Of a stretch of DNA of 5,261 nucleotides, positions 1-5,261 are shown one piece after another. This DNA is from JBDSTZ01 sp039927975 (GTDB lineage: Bacteria > Pseudomonadota > Gammaproteobacteria > Burkholderiales > Burkholderiaceae_D). Both the position numbers and the translations under genes were made by a program. The stretch lies in assembly GCA_039927975.1 (NCBI GenBank), contig JBDSTZ010000429.1:1-5261 (forward strand), in the 5' to 3' direction. The notes under the pieces are model-generated. The model made no database searches. It saw nothing but the letters and a program-made list of their open reading frames with translations, and was not told the origin of the DNA. Position 1 is the stretch's first letter. The number at the start of each line of letters is the position of its first letter.

Positions 1-3000
1 GACGGCACCGTCTCAAGCGCGCCGGACGCCGTCGGTCCCTACGAATTTCTCGACGACCGCATCCTCAACGCCGCCGAACTGTTCGGCAGCTTCATGGTCG
101 GCATCGACATTCCCTGGGTACCGACCGCGTCGCACACCGACGCCTACGGCAACCCGACCGTCGTCTACAAGAGCGTGTCGTGGAACTATCGCGGCCGCAC
201 CAGTTCCCAGGCCTGGGAGCTCTACTACTATTACAAGTACACCCGTGGCGTGAACATGGAGCAGCGCGCCCCGAACTTCAGCCGCTTTTTCGACAAGCGC
301 ACCGGTTACAACTGGGACAGCGGCGATGGCGGCGGCGACTTCTGGCTCTTCATCCCGGCCCAGGCCGAAGCCGAAGGGACCCAGCATCTGGTCAAGCCGG
401 TGGTCGATCCACTGCGCGAAGTGGAAGTGCGCTTCACCGCGCTCGACGCCAACTCGGTGGTGATGAACGACGACGCCACCGGCTACATTCGCGTCACCGC
501 CGCGCCGGAGGGCAGCAAGCTGGCCGTATTCGGCTACGGCTCCGCCGGCACCCAGATGGGCTTCCGCATTCGCAGCAACGGTCTCGCTTCGATGGACGTC
601 TACGGCACCACCTACGCCTTGCCCGACACCCAGGGACAGTGGAAATATGTGCTGGTGCCCGGTGGACTCGGCGACTTCCTGCCGCTGACGGTGACCGGCA
701 ACGGCGCCAGCGTCGACATCGACCACGTCAACATCAAGGCCGACACCTTGCTGAGCGCGCCCGCGTTCACCGCCGGTTCGGCCGACCTGACGGTCTACAC
801 CTACGCCGGTTCGACCCTGACCACCAGCCTGGATTTCGGCGCCACCGATCCGCAGGCGACCGACGTGCTCAGCTACAAGGCCAACAACCTGCCGCAGGGC
901 GCCTCCTTCAACACCGCCACCGGCGCGTTTTCCTGGAAGCCGACCCAGGCCGGCACCTATGCCCTGATCATCGAAGCGTCGGACGGCACCACCGTCACGC
1001 TCAAGCGCGTCAACATCGTCGTCGGCGCCGACCGCCGGGCCACGATTGACGCCGTCACCGCGCCCTACAATCCGAGCACCTTGTACGTCCAGTCGACGCT
1101 CAATGCCTATACCGCCGCCTACAACGACCTGGCCGGCGTGATCGGCTCGGCCAGCGACACGGTATTCTTCGACAAGCTGGCCAACCTGCGCACGCTGGTC
1201 GGCCAACTGCAGCAACTGACGCCGCTGGTGAGCGACGACGGCAGCATGAATATCACCAATATGTTGTGGCAGACCACCTGGAACGCCGGACAGCTGGTCG
1301 ACAACCATCCTGAAACGTCGGTCAACTTTAGCGAGGCGAAGAATTACGGCCTGCTGCTCGACTTCGGTCCGAGCTTCAAGGTGTCCGCCAGCAAATTCCG
1401 CCTGCAAGCGGTATTGAGCTTCCCCGAGCGCGGCGGCGGTATCGCCATCCTCGGCTCGAACGACAATGAAAACTGGACCCGCCTGACGCCGGGCATGACC
1501 GGAGTGGTCGACGACATGCAAGAGCTGACGGTGCAGGACGACCTGAAGAACAACCGTTACCGCTTCCTGAAGATCCAGATGGTCCAGCCGACCAGCAATT
1601 TGCTGCAGCTCGGCGAATTCCATATCTTCGGCCAGCGCTACGAGACGGTCAACAAACTGTCCTCGACGACCATGGGCTCGGCCCAGGCCCTGCGCACCCG
1701 CGTCATCGTGGGCGACACGATCACCCTGAGTTTCCGTTCGACCGAACCGATCAACACGGTCAGCGCCACCTTGCAGGGCGCGCCGGCCACCATTGCCACC
1801 ACCGACAATCTGAACTGGACGGCGAGCGTGCAAGCGACCCCGGCGATGAGCGCCGGACCGGTCAAGTTCCTGCTCAACTACAAGACCCAGGACGGGCTGG
1901 CAGCCGAACCGACCTTCCTGCTCACCAGCGGCACCGCGCTGTGGATTTCGGACCAGACCAATTTCATCGCCAACCTGCTCGACATCACCAGCCAGACCGA
2001 TTCGAGCAACCGCAACGCCACTGATGTGCGCACCTCGGCCAACACCCTGTTCGACCGCGACATCACCTCGGGCACCGATTTGCGCGTCAACGGCAGCGGT
2101 TCCGGCGGCTGGCTCAGCTTCGACTTCCGCGGCGGCGGCACGGCCGCGCTGTCGCGCGTCGAAATCATCGGCAAGCAAGACCAGTACTACACCCGTATCA
2201 ACGGCGCAGTGGTGCAGGGCTCCAACGACTACAGCAGCTGGACCACGATCTCGAACGCGGCCGGCGCCTCCGTCGATTGGCAAACCCTGACGATCAACAA
2301 TCCGACGCCGTTCCGTTACATCCGCATCTACAACGGCAACACCTGGTACGGCAACATGACCGAATTGCGCCTGTACGGCGTGGTCGCCTCGACCAACAAG
2401 ATCGCCACCACCTCGATCAGCTCGGCACAGGCCCTGCGCCGGCGTATCGTGCCGGGCAACACCGTCACGGTCAGCTTCACCACCAAGGAAGCGGTCAGCA
2501 ATATCGCCGCCACCATCGACGACCAGGCAGCGACGATCAGCGCGACCGGCAACCTGAGCTACACGGCGACCGCCACCTTGCCACAAGGTGTCGCCGCCGG
2601 CGCGGTGAAGTTCGCGATCAACTACACGACCCAGGACGGCAAGGCCGGTTTCACCGGCGTCAGCACCACCGACGGCACCTCGCTGTTCCTGGTCAACGAG
2701 GCCGACACCATCAAGAACGTGACCGGCATCGCCACCCTGATCGATTCGACGCAGGGCCGCTCGGCGGCGAACGTGCTGGCGAACGCCAACCGGCTGTTCG
2801 ACAGCAATCTGAGCAGCGCCACCGATCTGCGCACCGGCACCAGCAACGGCGCCGGCGGCTACCTGATCTTCGACTTCAAGGCCGGCAACCAGGTCAACCT
2901 GAGCAATGTCGAAGTGGCCGGCAACCAGGACCAGTATTACACCCGCATCAACGGTCTGGTGATCCAGGGCTCGAACGACCAGGCCAGCTGGACCACGCTG

Positions 3001-3720
3001 ACCGGCGCCGCCGTCGCCTCGATGGAATGGCAAACCCTGGCGGTCGGCAGCCTGACGCCGTATCGCTACATCCGCATCTACAACCCGAACACCTGGTTCG
3101 GCACGATGACGGAGTTGCGCTTGCACGGCACGGTGCACGGCGCCGACACGACCGCGCCGGTCACCAGCGCCGCCGCGCCGCAAGGCACGGTCAATACCGA
3201 CACCACGGTCAGCTTCACGGCGGCCGACAACCAGGGCGGTTCGGGCGTCGCCGCGACCTATTACAAGGTCGACGATGGAGCGCAGCAGAGCGGCAGCGCG
3301 GTCACACTCACCACCAGCGGCACCCACAAGGTGAACTTCTGGAGCGTGGACTGGGCCGGCAACGCCGAGGCGCCGAAGCAGGTGATGGTGACACTCGACA
3401 AGTTCACCGATGTGTCAAGCAGCGTCGCGATCTCGCGTTCGGGCCTGACGATGAACCGTTTCACCAACAAGTACACCGGCACGGTGACCATCACCAATGC
3501 CGGCGCCCAGACGGTGGCCGGTCCGCTGCGCCTGCGCCTGCTGGCGCTAAGCGCCGGCGTGACGCTCGACAACCAGTCCGGTCAAACCGACGGCGTCAGC
3601 TGGATCACGCTGCCGGTCACCGATCTGGCGGCCGGCCAGAGCGTCACGCTCACGACCACGTTTTCCAATCCGAACAAAGTGGGCATCGCTTACACGCCCC
3701 AGCTCGTCAGCTTGAAATAA
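1..3720 (+). CDS. Secreted alginate-lyase-like multidomain protein with discoidin (F5/8 type C) and Ig modules; 5' end outside window
   Basis: The frame is open from base 1 and ends at TAA 3718-3720, giving 1239 visible codons. The ATG at 94 lies inside a conserved domain and is not the true start. Domains in order: end of an alginate-lyase-family alpha/alpha catalytic region (about 1-366; RGR at 190-198, WELYYYYKYTRG at 214-249, GDGGGDFW); a beta-sandwich ending in DIDHVNIKA (about 385-744); a putative-Ig module (about 766-1023, FSWKPTQAGTY); a helical linker (about 1040-1225); an F5/8 type C-like domain (about 1231-1644); two Ig-plus-discoidin units (1651-3144); an OmpL47-like Ig module (about 3148-3405, SVDWAGNAE); and a terminal beta-sandwich (about 3406-3717). 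The order matches, from memory, Paenibacillus proteins annotated as alginate lyase with F5/8 type C domains. The lyase active site should lie mostly upstream, so activity and substrate cannot be judged here. Likely role: extracellular binding and cleavage of an acidic polysaccharide. No PEP-CTERM, LPXTG or membrane anchor is visible at the C-terminus. The architecture is well supported, the catalytic assignment moderately. Confidence 0.85.
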   Translation, partial: DGTVSSAPDAVGPYEFLDDRILNAAELFGSFMVGIDIPWVPTASHTDAYGNPTVVYKSVSWNYRGRTSSQAWELYYYYKYTRGVNMEQRAPNFSRFFDKRTGYNWDSGDGGGDFWLFIPAQAEAEGTQHLVKPVVDPLREVEVRFTALDANSVVMNDDATGYIRVTAAPEGSKLAVFGYGSAGTQMGFRIRSNGLASMDVYGTTYALPDTQGQWKYVLVPGGLGDFLPLTVTGNGASVDIDHVNIKADTLLSAPAFTAGSADLTVYTYAGSTLTTSLDFGATDPQATDVLSYKANNLPQGASFNTATGAFSWKPTQAGTYALIIEASDGTTVTLKRVNIVVGADRRATIDAVTAPYNPSTLYVQSTLNAYTAAYNDLAGVIGSASDTVFFDKLANLRTLVGQLQQLTPLVSDDGSMNITNMLWQTTWNAGQLVDNHPETSVNFSEAKNYGLLLDFGPSFKVSASKFRLQAVLSFPERGGGIAILGSNDNENWTRLTPGMTGVVDDMQELTVQDDLKNNRYRFLKIQMVQPTSNLLQLGEFHIFGQRYETVNKLSSTTMGSAQALRTRVIVGDTITLSFRSTEPINTVSATLQGAPATIATTDNLNWTASVQATPAMSAGPVKFLLNYKTQDGLAAEPTFLLTSGTALWISDQTNFIANLLDITSQTDSSNRNATDVRTSANTLFDRDITSGTDLRVNGSGSGGWLSFDFRGGGTAALSRVEIIGKQDQYYTRINGAVVQGSNDYSSWTTISNAAGASVDWQTLTINNPTPFRYIRIYNGNTWYGNMTELRLYGVVASTNKIATTSISSAQALRRRIVPGNTVTVSFTTKEAVSNIAATIDDQAATISATGNLSYTATATLPQGVAAGAVKFAINYTTQDGKAGFTGVSTTDGTSLFLVNEADTIKNVTGIATLIDSTQGRSAANVLANANRLFDSNLSSATDLRTGTSNGAGGYLIFDFKAGNQVNLSNVEVAGNQDQYYTRINGLVIQGSNDQASWTTLTGAAVASMEWQTLAVGSLTPYRYIRIYNPNTWFGTMTELRLHGTVHGADTTAPVTSAAAPQGTVNTDTTVSFTAADNQGGSGVAATYYKVDDGAQQSGSAVTLTTSGTHKVNFWSVDWAGNAEAPKQVMVTLDKFTDVSSSVAISRSGLTMNRFTNKYTGTVTITNAGAQTVAGPLRLRLLALSAGVTLDNQSGQTDGVSWITLPVTDLAAGQSVTLTTTFSNPNKVGIAYTPQLVSLK
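1231..1644 (+). other. First F5/8 type C (discoidin/CBM32-like) domain of the lyase-like protein
   Basis: This region runs from SDDGSMN to FHIFGQRYE. It shows the discoidin jelly-roll landmarks: LLLDFG in the first third, IAILGSNDNENWTRL in the middle, and RFLKIQM followed by LGEFHIFG at the end. The two later discoidin domains carry the same landmarks (FDF, QGSND..SWTT, RYIRIYN, ELRL.G), but this copy is clearly more divergent and is not part of the tandem duplication. Family knowledge: such domains bind glycans on extracellular enzymes. The ligand cannot be read from the sequence. Confidence 0.7.
1651..2394 (+). repeat. Tandem unit A (248 residues): Ig-like module plus F5/8 type C domain
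   Basis: The unit starts at an NK dipeptide followed by a SAQALR..RV.VG(D/N)T segment. It holds an Ig-like beta-sandwich (to about 1940) and then a discoidin-like domain (about 1981-2388) with DQYYTRIN at 2179-2202, QGSNDYSSWTT, FRYIRIYN and MTELRLYG. It is directly followed by unit B, at a 744-base offset at the start and a 750-base offset in the discoidin part, so the copies differ by a two-codon indel. The duplication is in frame inside the gene. Confidence 0.85.
2395..3144 (+). repeat. Tandem unit B (250 residues): Ig-like module plus F5/8 type C domain
   Basis: This is the second copy of the Ig-plus-discoidin unit. It begins at NKIATTSISSAQALR and ends at ELRLHGTVHG, with DQYYTRIN at 2929-2952. 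By hand count, about 48 of 69 residues from DQYYTRIN to the domain end match unit A; the Ig halves and the first part of the discoidin domain are less alike. At DNA level only short stretches remain identical, for example the 18 bases coding YIRIYN at 2317-2334 and 3067-3084. This points to an old duplication rather than a recent one. Confidence 0.85.
3148..3405 (+). other. OmpL47-like Ig module of the lyase-like protein
   Basis: The segment opens with TTAPVTSAAAPQG, continues with VSFTAADNQGGSGVAATYYKVD and closes with GTHKVNFWSVDWAGNAE. These are the landmarks of the short beta-sandwich repeat often named OmpL47-type or bacterial Ig-like, which is common near the C-terminus of secreted glycoside hydrolases and lyases. 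It most likely acts as a spacer. The remaining residues to the stop (3406-3717) form a separate beta-sandwich with SRSGLTMNR, YTGTVTITN and FSNPNKVGIAYTP, a type I associate from memory with secreted proteins of this bacterial group. Confidence 0.65.
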
Positions 3721-3724
3721 GGAG
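3719..3724 (+). promoter_or_regulatory. Ribosome binding site of the PEP-CTERM gene, overlapping the lyase stop codon
   Basis: AAGGAG uses the last two bases of the TAA stop of the upstream gene and lies 8 bases before the ATG at 3733. The overlap fixes the start codon. It also suggests that ribosomes ending on the upstream gene could reinitiate on the next one, so that the two products are made together. Confidence 0.85.
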
Positions 3725-3732
3725 AATTCATC

Positions 3733-4335
3733 ATGTTCAATACGAAACAAGTACTGGCCAGGCTGCTGCTGGCGGCCTCGCTGGTCGGCGCCGCCGGGCA
3801 GGCGGGGGCCGCGCCGATCTACCAGGTCGACATCGACACCGCCACGCTGGGCGCCGGCCCGGCCTTCCTCGATATCTACTTCGTGGGATTGGCCAACGCC
3901 AGCGCAGCCACCGCCACCGTGACCGGCCTTACCGGCCTGTTCAATGGCGCGGCCAGCCTGAGCGGCGCCGTCAGCGGCAGCCGTCCCGGCCCGATCGTGT
4001 TTGGCAACGCCAATCTGGGCGGCGAATTTGTGCAGGCGATCGAGCTTGGCGGCAAGTTCCATTTCGACGTCAGTTTCATGATGGCGCCCGGCAGCGACGG
4101 CACCACCTTCGGCTGGGCGCTGTTCAACGACGTGCAGTACCTGGGCGCCGATGGCGATCTTGGCAATATCTTCCTTCAGCCGAATGCGGCGGCCGGCCAG
4201 CAGATCATCGTGAGCGCACCGGCCGGCCAGTTAAGCAGCGTGAACGTGATTCCGGAACCGTCGACAGCCGCCTTGTTCCTGCTCGCCCTGCTGGCGCTGG
4301 GGGCCATGCACGCCAGGGGAGGGCGCCGCGCCTGA
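3733..4335 (+). CDS. Exported PEP-CTERM sorting-domain protein of unknown function
   Basis: This 200-residue protein has a signal peptide: a basic N-region, a hydrophobic LLLAASLVGAAG core and probable cleavage after AGA or AGAA near residue 26-27. The mature part is rich in Ala and Gly, poor in Cys and Lys, and probably beta-structured, with IYQVDIDTATL near its start and FHFDVSFMMAPGSDGTTFGW in the middle. The C-terminus is a canonical PEP-CTERM tripartite signal: VIPEPST (Pro-Glu-Pro at residues 174-176), a hydrophobic LFLLALLALGA segment and a basic HARGGRRA tail. Family knowledge: such proteins are exported and then processed by an exosortase, and they are linked to exopolysaccharide and biofilm matrix. 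The body may belong to a recurring small PEP-CTERM family (NF038129 comes to mind from memory), but this was not tested. The gene starts 12 bases after the lyase-like gene, so cotranscription is near certain. No enzymatic motif was recognised. Confidence 0.92.
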   Translation: MFNTKQVLARLLLAASLVGAAGQAGAAPIYQVDIDTATLGAGPAFLDIYFVGLANASAATATVTGLTGLFNGAASLSGAVSGSRPGPIVFGNANLGGEFVQAIELGGKFHFDVSFMMAPGSDGTTFGWALFNDVQYLGADGDLGNIFLQPNAAAGQQIIVSAPAGQLSSVNVIPEPSTAALFLLALLALGAMHARGGRRA

Positions 4336-4373
4336 CGCCGCCCGGTAGCAAGCGCCGTCCGCACCGGGCGGCG
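4336..4373 (+). repeat. 11-bp perfect inverted repeat directly after the PEP-CTERM stop codon
   Basis: The arm CGCCGCCCGGT at 4336-4346 is the exact reverse complement of ACCGGGCGGCG at 4363-4373, with a 16-base loop. The stem begins immediately after the TGA. No T-run follows, so it is unlikely to terminate alone. It could protect the 3' end of the mRNA from exonucleases or act with the two hairpins downstream. Confidence 0.7.
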
Positions 4374-4386
4374 CACCCCATCCTCC

Positions 4387-4416
4387 CGGATTTGGGGTCA
4401 AGACAAATCCGTTTTT
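4387..4416 (+). terminator. Weak candidate terminator hairpin (first of two)
   Basis: CGGATTT at 4387-4393 pairs exactly with AAATCCG at 4405-4411, with an 11-base loop GGGGTCAAGAC. Five T residues follow at 4412-4416. The stem is short and has only three G-C pairs, so any termination would be partial. It lies directly before the strong terminator. Confidence 0.4.
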
Positions 4417-4453
4417 GCCGCCGAAGGCTGACCCCTTCGGCGGCGTTTTTTTT
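4417..4453 (+). terminator. Strong intrinsic terminator of the lyase/PEP-CTERM operon
   Basis: A perfect 11-bp stem is formed by GCCGCCGAAGG at 4417-4427 and CCTTCGGCGGC at 4434-4444, with a six-base loop CTGACC. A single G and eight T residues (4446-4453) follow. This is the standard form of a Rho-independent terminator for plus-strand transcription. No matching T-run serves the minus strand, so it is one-directional. It separates the first two genes from the fucosidase gene. Confidence 0.92.
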
Positions 4454-4478
4454 CAAGGCTGGCTCCGTATGGTATCGT
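4450..4478 (+). promoter_or_regulatory. Candidate sigma-70 promoter for the fucosidase gene
   Basis: TTTTCA at 4450-4455 (4 of 6 to TTGACA) and TATCGT at 4473-4478 (4 of 6 to TATAAT) are separated by exactly 17 bases. Transcription would start near 4485 and leave a leader of about 74 bases. The match is weak and the -35 box uses the end of the terminator T-run. The main support is position and the overlap with the operator-like palindrome. Confidence 0.35.
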
Positions 4479-4483
4479 TACCG
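4470..4483 (+). promoter_or_regulatory. LacI-family-type operator upstream of the alpha-L-fucosidase gene
   Basis: TGGTATCGTTACCG contains the near-palindrome GGTATCGTTACC (4471-4482, one mismatched pair), centred on CG as is usual for LacI/GalR-family operators. It matches 12 of 14 bases of the idealised TGGTAACGTTACCA. It covers the candidate -10 box, so bound repressor would block transcription until a sugar ligand releases it. The cognate regulator is not in the window. Confidence 0.6.
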
Positions 4484-4547
4484 GAGGCCGTCGCCACATG
4501 GACAACAACAACGCGGCGGGAATTGCCGGCCGCCCGCTTTCAATATC

Positions 4548-4552
4548 AAGGA
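4548..4552 (+). promoter_or_regulatory. Ribosome binding site of the fucosidase gene
   Basis: AAGGA lies 6 bases before the ATG at 4559. Together with the signal peptide that begins directly at this ATG, it decides the start. Confidence 0.8.
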
Positions 4553-4558
4553 ATCAGC

Positions 4559-5261
4559 ATGAAGAAGCACATGGCGTCCCTCGCATTCGGAATCGGCGTG
4601 GCGGGACTATTCAGCGCGGCGGCGCTGCCCTCGGCCCGCGCGCAGGACGCGCCGTCGATCGCGGTGCAACGCAGCGACGACCCGGCCGCGCGCGTCCAGT
4701 GGTGGCGCGCGGCGCGCTTCGGCATGTTCATCCACTGGGGCTTGTACTCGATCCCCGGGCGCGGCGAATGGGTGCAGTGGAACGAGCAGATTCCGCTCAA
4801 GGAATACGCCAAATTGGCCGATCAGTTCAAGCCGAACAATTTCAGCCCCGACGCCTGGACAGAGGTGGCCAAGGCCGCCGGCATGAAGTACACGGTGCTC
4901 ACGGCGCGCCACCACGACGGCTTCGCGCTGTTCGACGACGGCGCCAATCCCTACACCAGCGTGAAGTCCGCCGCCCACCGCGACTTCGTCGCCGAGTATG
5001 TGAAGTCGGCGCGCAAGGCGGGCCTGGGCGTCGGCTTGTACTACTCGCCGATGGACTGGCGCTTCCCCGGCTACATCGCGCCCGACCTGCAGCGCGAGAG
5101 CGCCGAGGCGATGCGCGCCCAGTATCACCGCCAGATGAAGACCTTGCTGTCGAAGTACGGCAAGCTCGACGTGTTGTGGTTCGACGGCGGCGAGACCGAT
5201 TGGCTCAACTTCGGCGCCGACTGGAAGGGCGCCAGCTGGGCCAAGCGGCCCAAGGGCGAAC
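4559..5261 (+). CDS. Secreted alpha-L-fucosidase, GH29 family (5' part, runs off window end)
   Basis: The 234 visible residues begin with a signal peptide (MKKH, hydrophobic core, cleavage probably after ARA at residue 28), so the enzyme is exported. Landmarks of the GH29 (beta/alpha)8 catalytic domain follow: WWRAARFGMFIHWGLYS at 48-64, with the fucose-binding HWG; the Trp-rich loop EWVQW; FKPNNFSPDAW at 90-100; TARHHDGFALF at 115-125, with the paired His that contact fucose in the family; GLYYSPMDW at 159-167; and DVLWFDGG at 204-211, where Asp209 (codon 5183-5185) is the expected nucleophile. GH29 enzymes are retaining exo-acting hydrolases that release L-fucose from the non-reducing ends of glycans. 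The acid/base residue and any C-terminal module lie outside the window. Full-length relatives are usually about 450-600 residues, so roughly half is missing. The gene has its own promoter region behind the terminator, with a LacI-type operator, suggesting sugar-responsive control separate from the upstream operon. A close specificity variant within GH29 cannot be excluded. Confidence 0.93.
   Translation, partial: MKKHMASLAFGIGVAGLFSAAALPSARAQDAPSIAVQRSDDPAARVQWWRAARFGMFIHWGLYSIPGRGEWVQWNEQIPLKEYAKLADQFKPNNFSPDAWTEVAKAAGMKYTVLTARHHDGFALFDDGANPYTSVKSAAHRDFVAEYVKSARKAGLGVGLYYSPMDWRFPGYIAPDLQRESAEAMRAQYHRQMKTLLSKYGKLDVLWFDGGETDWLNFGADWKGASWAKRPKGE

Noticed and set aside
94..96. ATG at 94 as the start of the large gene
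   Set aside because: The reading frame continues upstream to base 1 with conserved helical lyase sequence (PYEFLDDRILNAAELFGSF), no ribosome binding site precedes this ATG, and no signal peptide follows it.
13..3327. A minus-strand open frame of 1104 codons antisense to the lyase-like gene
   Set aside because: It lies opposite a plus-strand frame with clear domains and a C-terminal module order. Its product is Arg/Gly/Val/Ala-rich with no recognisable fold or signal, and its length is explained by the G/C-biased third positions of the real gene, which remove stop codons from this antisense frame.
3547..4062. A minus-strand open frame of 171 codons opposite the PEP-CTERM gene
   Set aside because: It is antisense to a gene with a signal peptide and PEP-CTERM signal, shows no own motifs, and is another consequence of base composition.
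2277..4562. A plus-strand open frame of 761 codons spanning the end of gene 1, all of gene 2, the terminator and the promoter region
   Set aside because: It crosses a strong terminator and two well-supported genes in another frame, and its product is Arg/His/Gln-rich low-complexity sequence typical of a GC-rich shadow frame.
4607..5128. A minus-strand open frame of 173 codons opposite the fucosidase gene
   Set aside because: The opposite strand encodes clear GH29 motifs through the whole stretch; the antisense product has no recognisable features.
4498..5261. An ATG at 4498 preceded by GGAGG (4483-4487), opening a long frame that overlaps the fucosidase gene
   Set aside because: The spacing is acceptable, but the frame is out of phase with the fucosidase and becomes Arg/Gly-rich shadow sequence once inside that gene. 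The fucosidase start at 4559 has its own ribosome binding site and signal peptide. A role as an upstream regulatory frame cannot be fully excluded.

Overview
The window looks like a GC-rich betaproteobacterial chromosome segment, most likely from the Oxalobacteraceae (Massilia, Duganella, Janthinobacterium or relatives). This rests on strong G/C bias at third codon positions, a PEP-CTERM (exosortase-sorted) protein, and large secreted glycan-active proteins. The genus is inferred from style, not from a marker gene. No RNA genes, CRISPR array, insertion sequence or phage genes were seen.

Layout: (1) 1-3720, plus strand, is the 3' part of a very large secreted multidomain protein whose start lies upstream. 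It begins with the end of an alginate-lyase-like (alpha/alpha toroid) catalytic region. A lyase-associated beta-sandwich, a putative-Ig module, a helical linker and an F5/8 type C (discoidin/CBM32-like) domain follow. Then come two tandem copies of an Ig-plus-discoidin unit of about 249 residues, an OmpL47-like Ig module, and a terminal beta-sandwich with no anchor. (2) 3733-4335, plus strand, is a small exported PEP-CTERM protein. Its ribosome binding site overlaps the stop region of gene 1, so the two are almost certainly cotranscribed and perhaps translationally coupled. (3) 4336-4453 holds three successive hairpins; the last is a textbook intrinsic terminator, and the middle one is also followed by a T-run. 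(4) 4454-4558 is a compact promoter region with a LacI-family-type operator (GGTATCGTTACC) overlapping a weak -35/-10 pair. (5) 4559 to the window end, plus strand, is the 5' part of a secreted GH29 alpha-L-fucosidase with its signal peptide and catalytic aspartate visible.

Together this reads as part of an extracellular polysaccharide-degradation locus: a lyase-like enzyme with several carbohydrate-binding modules, a PEP-CTERM surface or matrix protein made with it, and a separately controlled exo-fucosidase. A fucosylated, uronate-containing glycan (algal, plant or bacterial exopolysaccharide) is a reasonable but unproven substrate. Nothing here is clearly a new kind of system. The points most worth a second look are the coupling of the lyase to a PEP-CTERM protein, the operator-promoter overlap, and the hairpin cluster with complementary loops.
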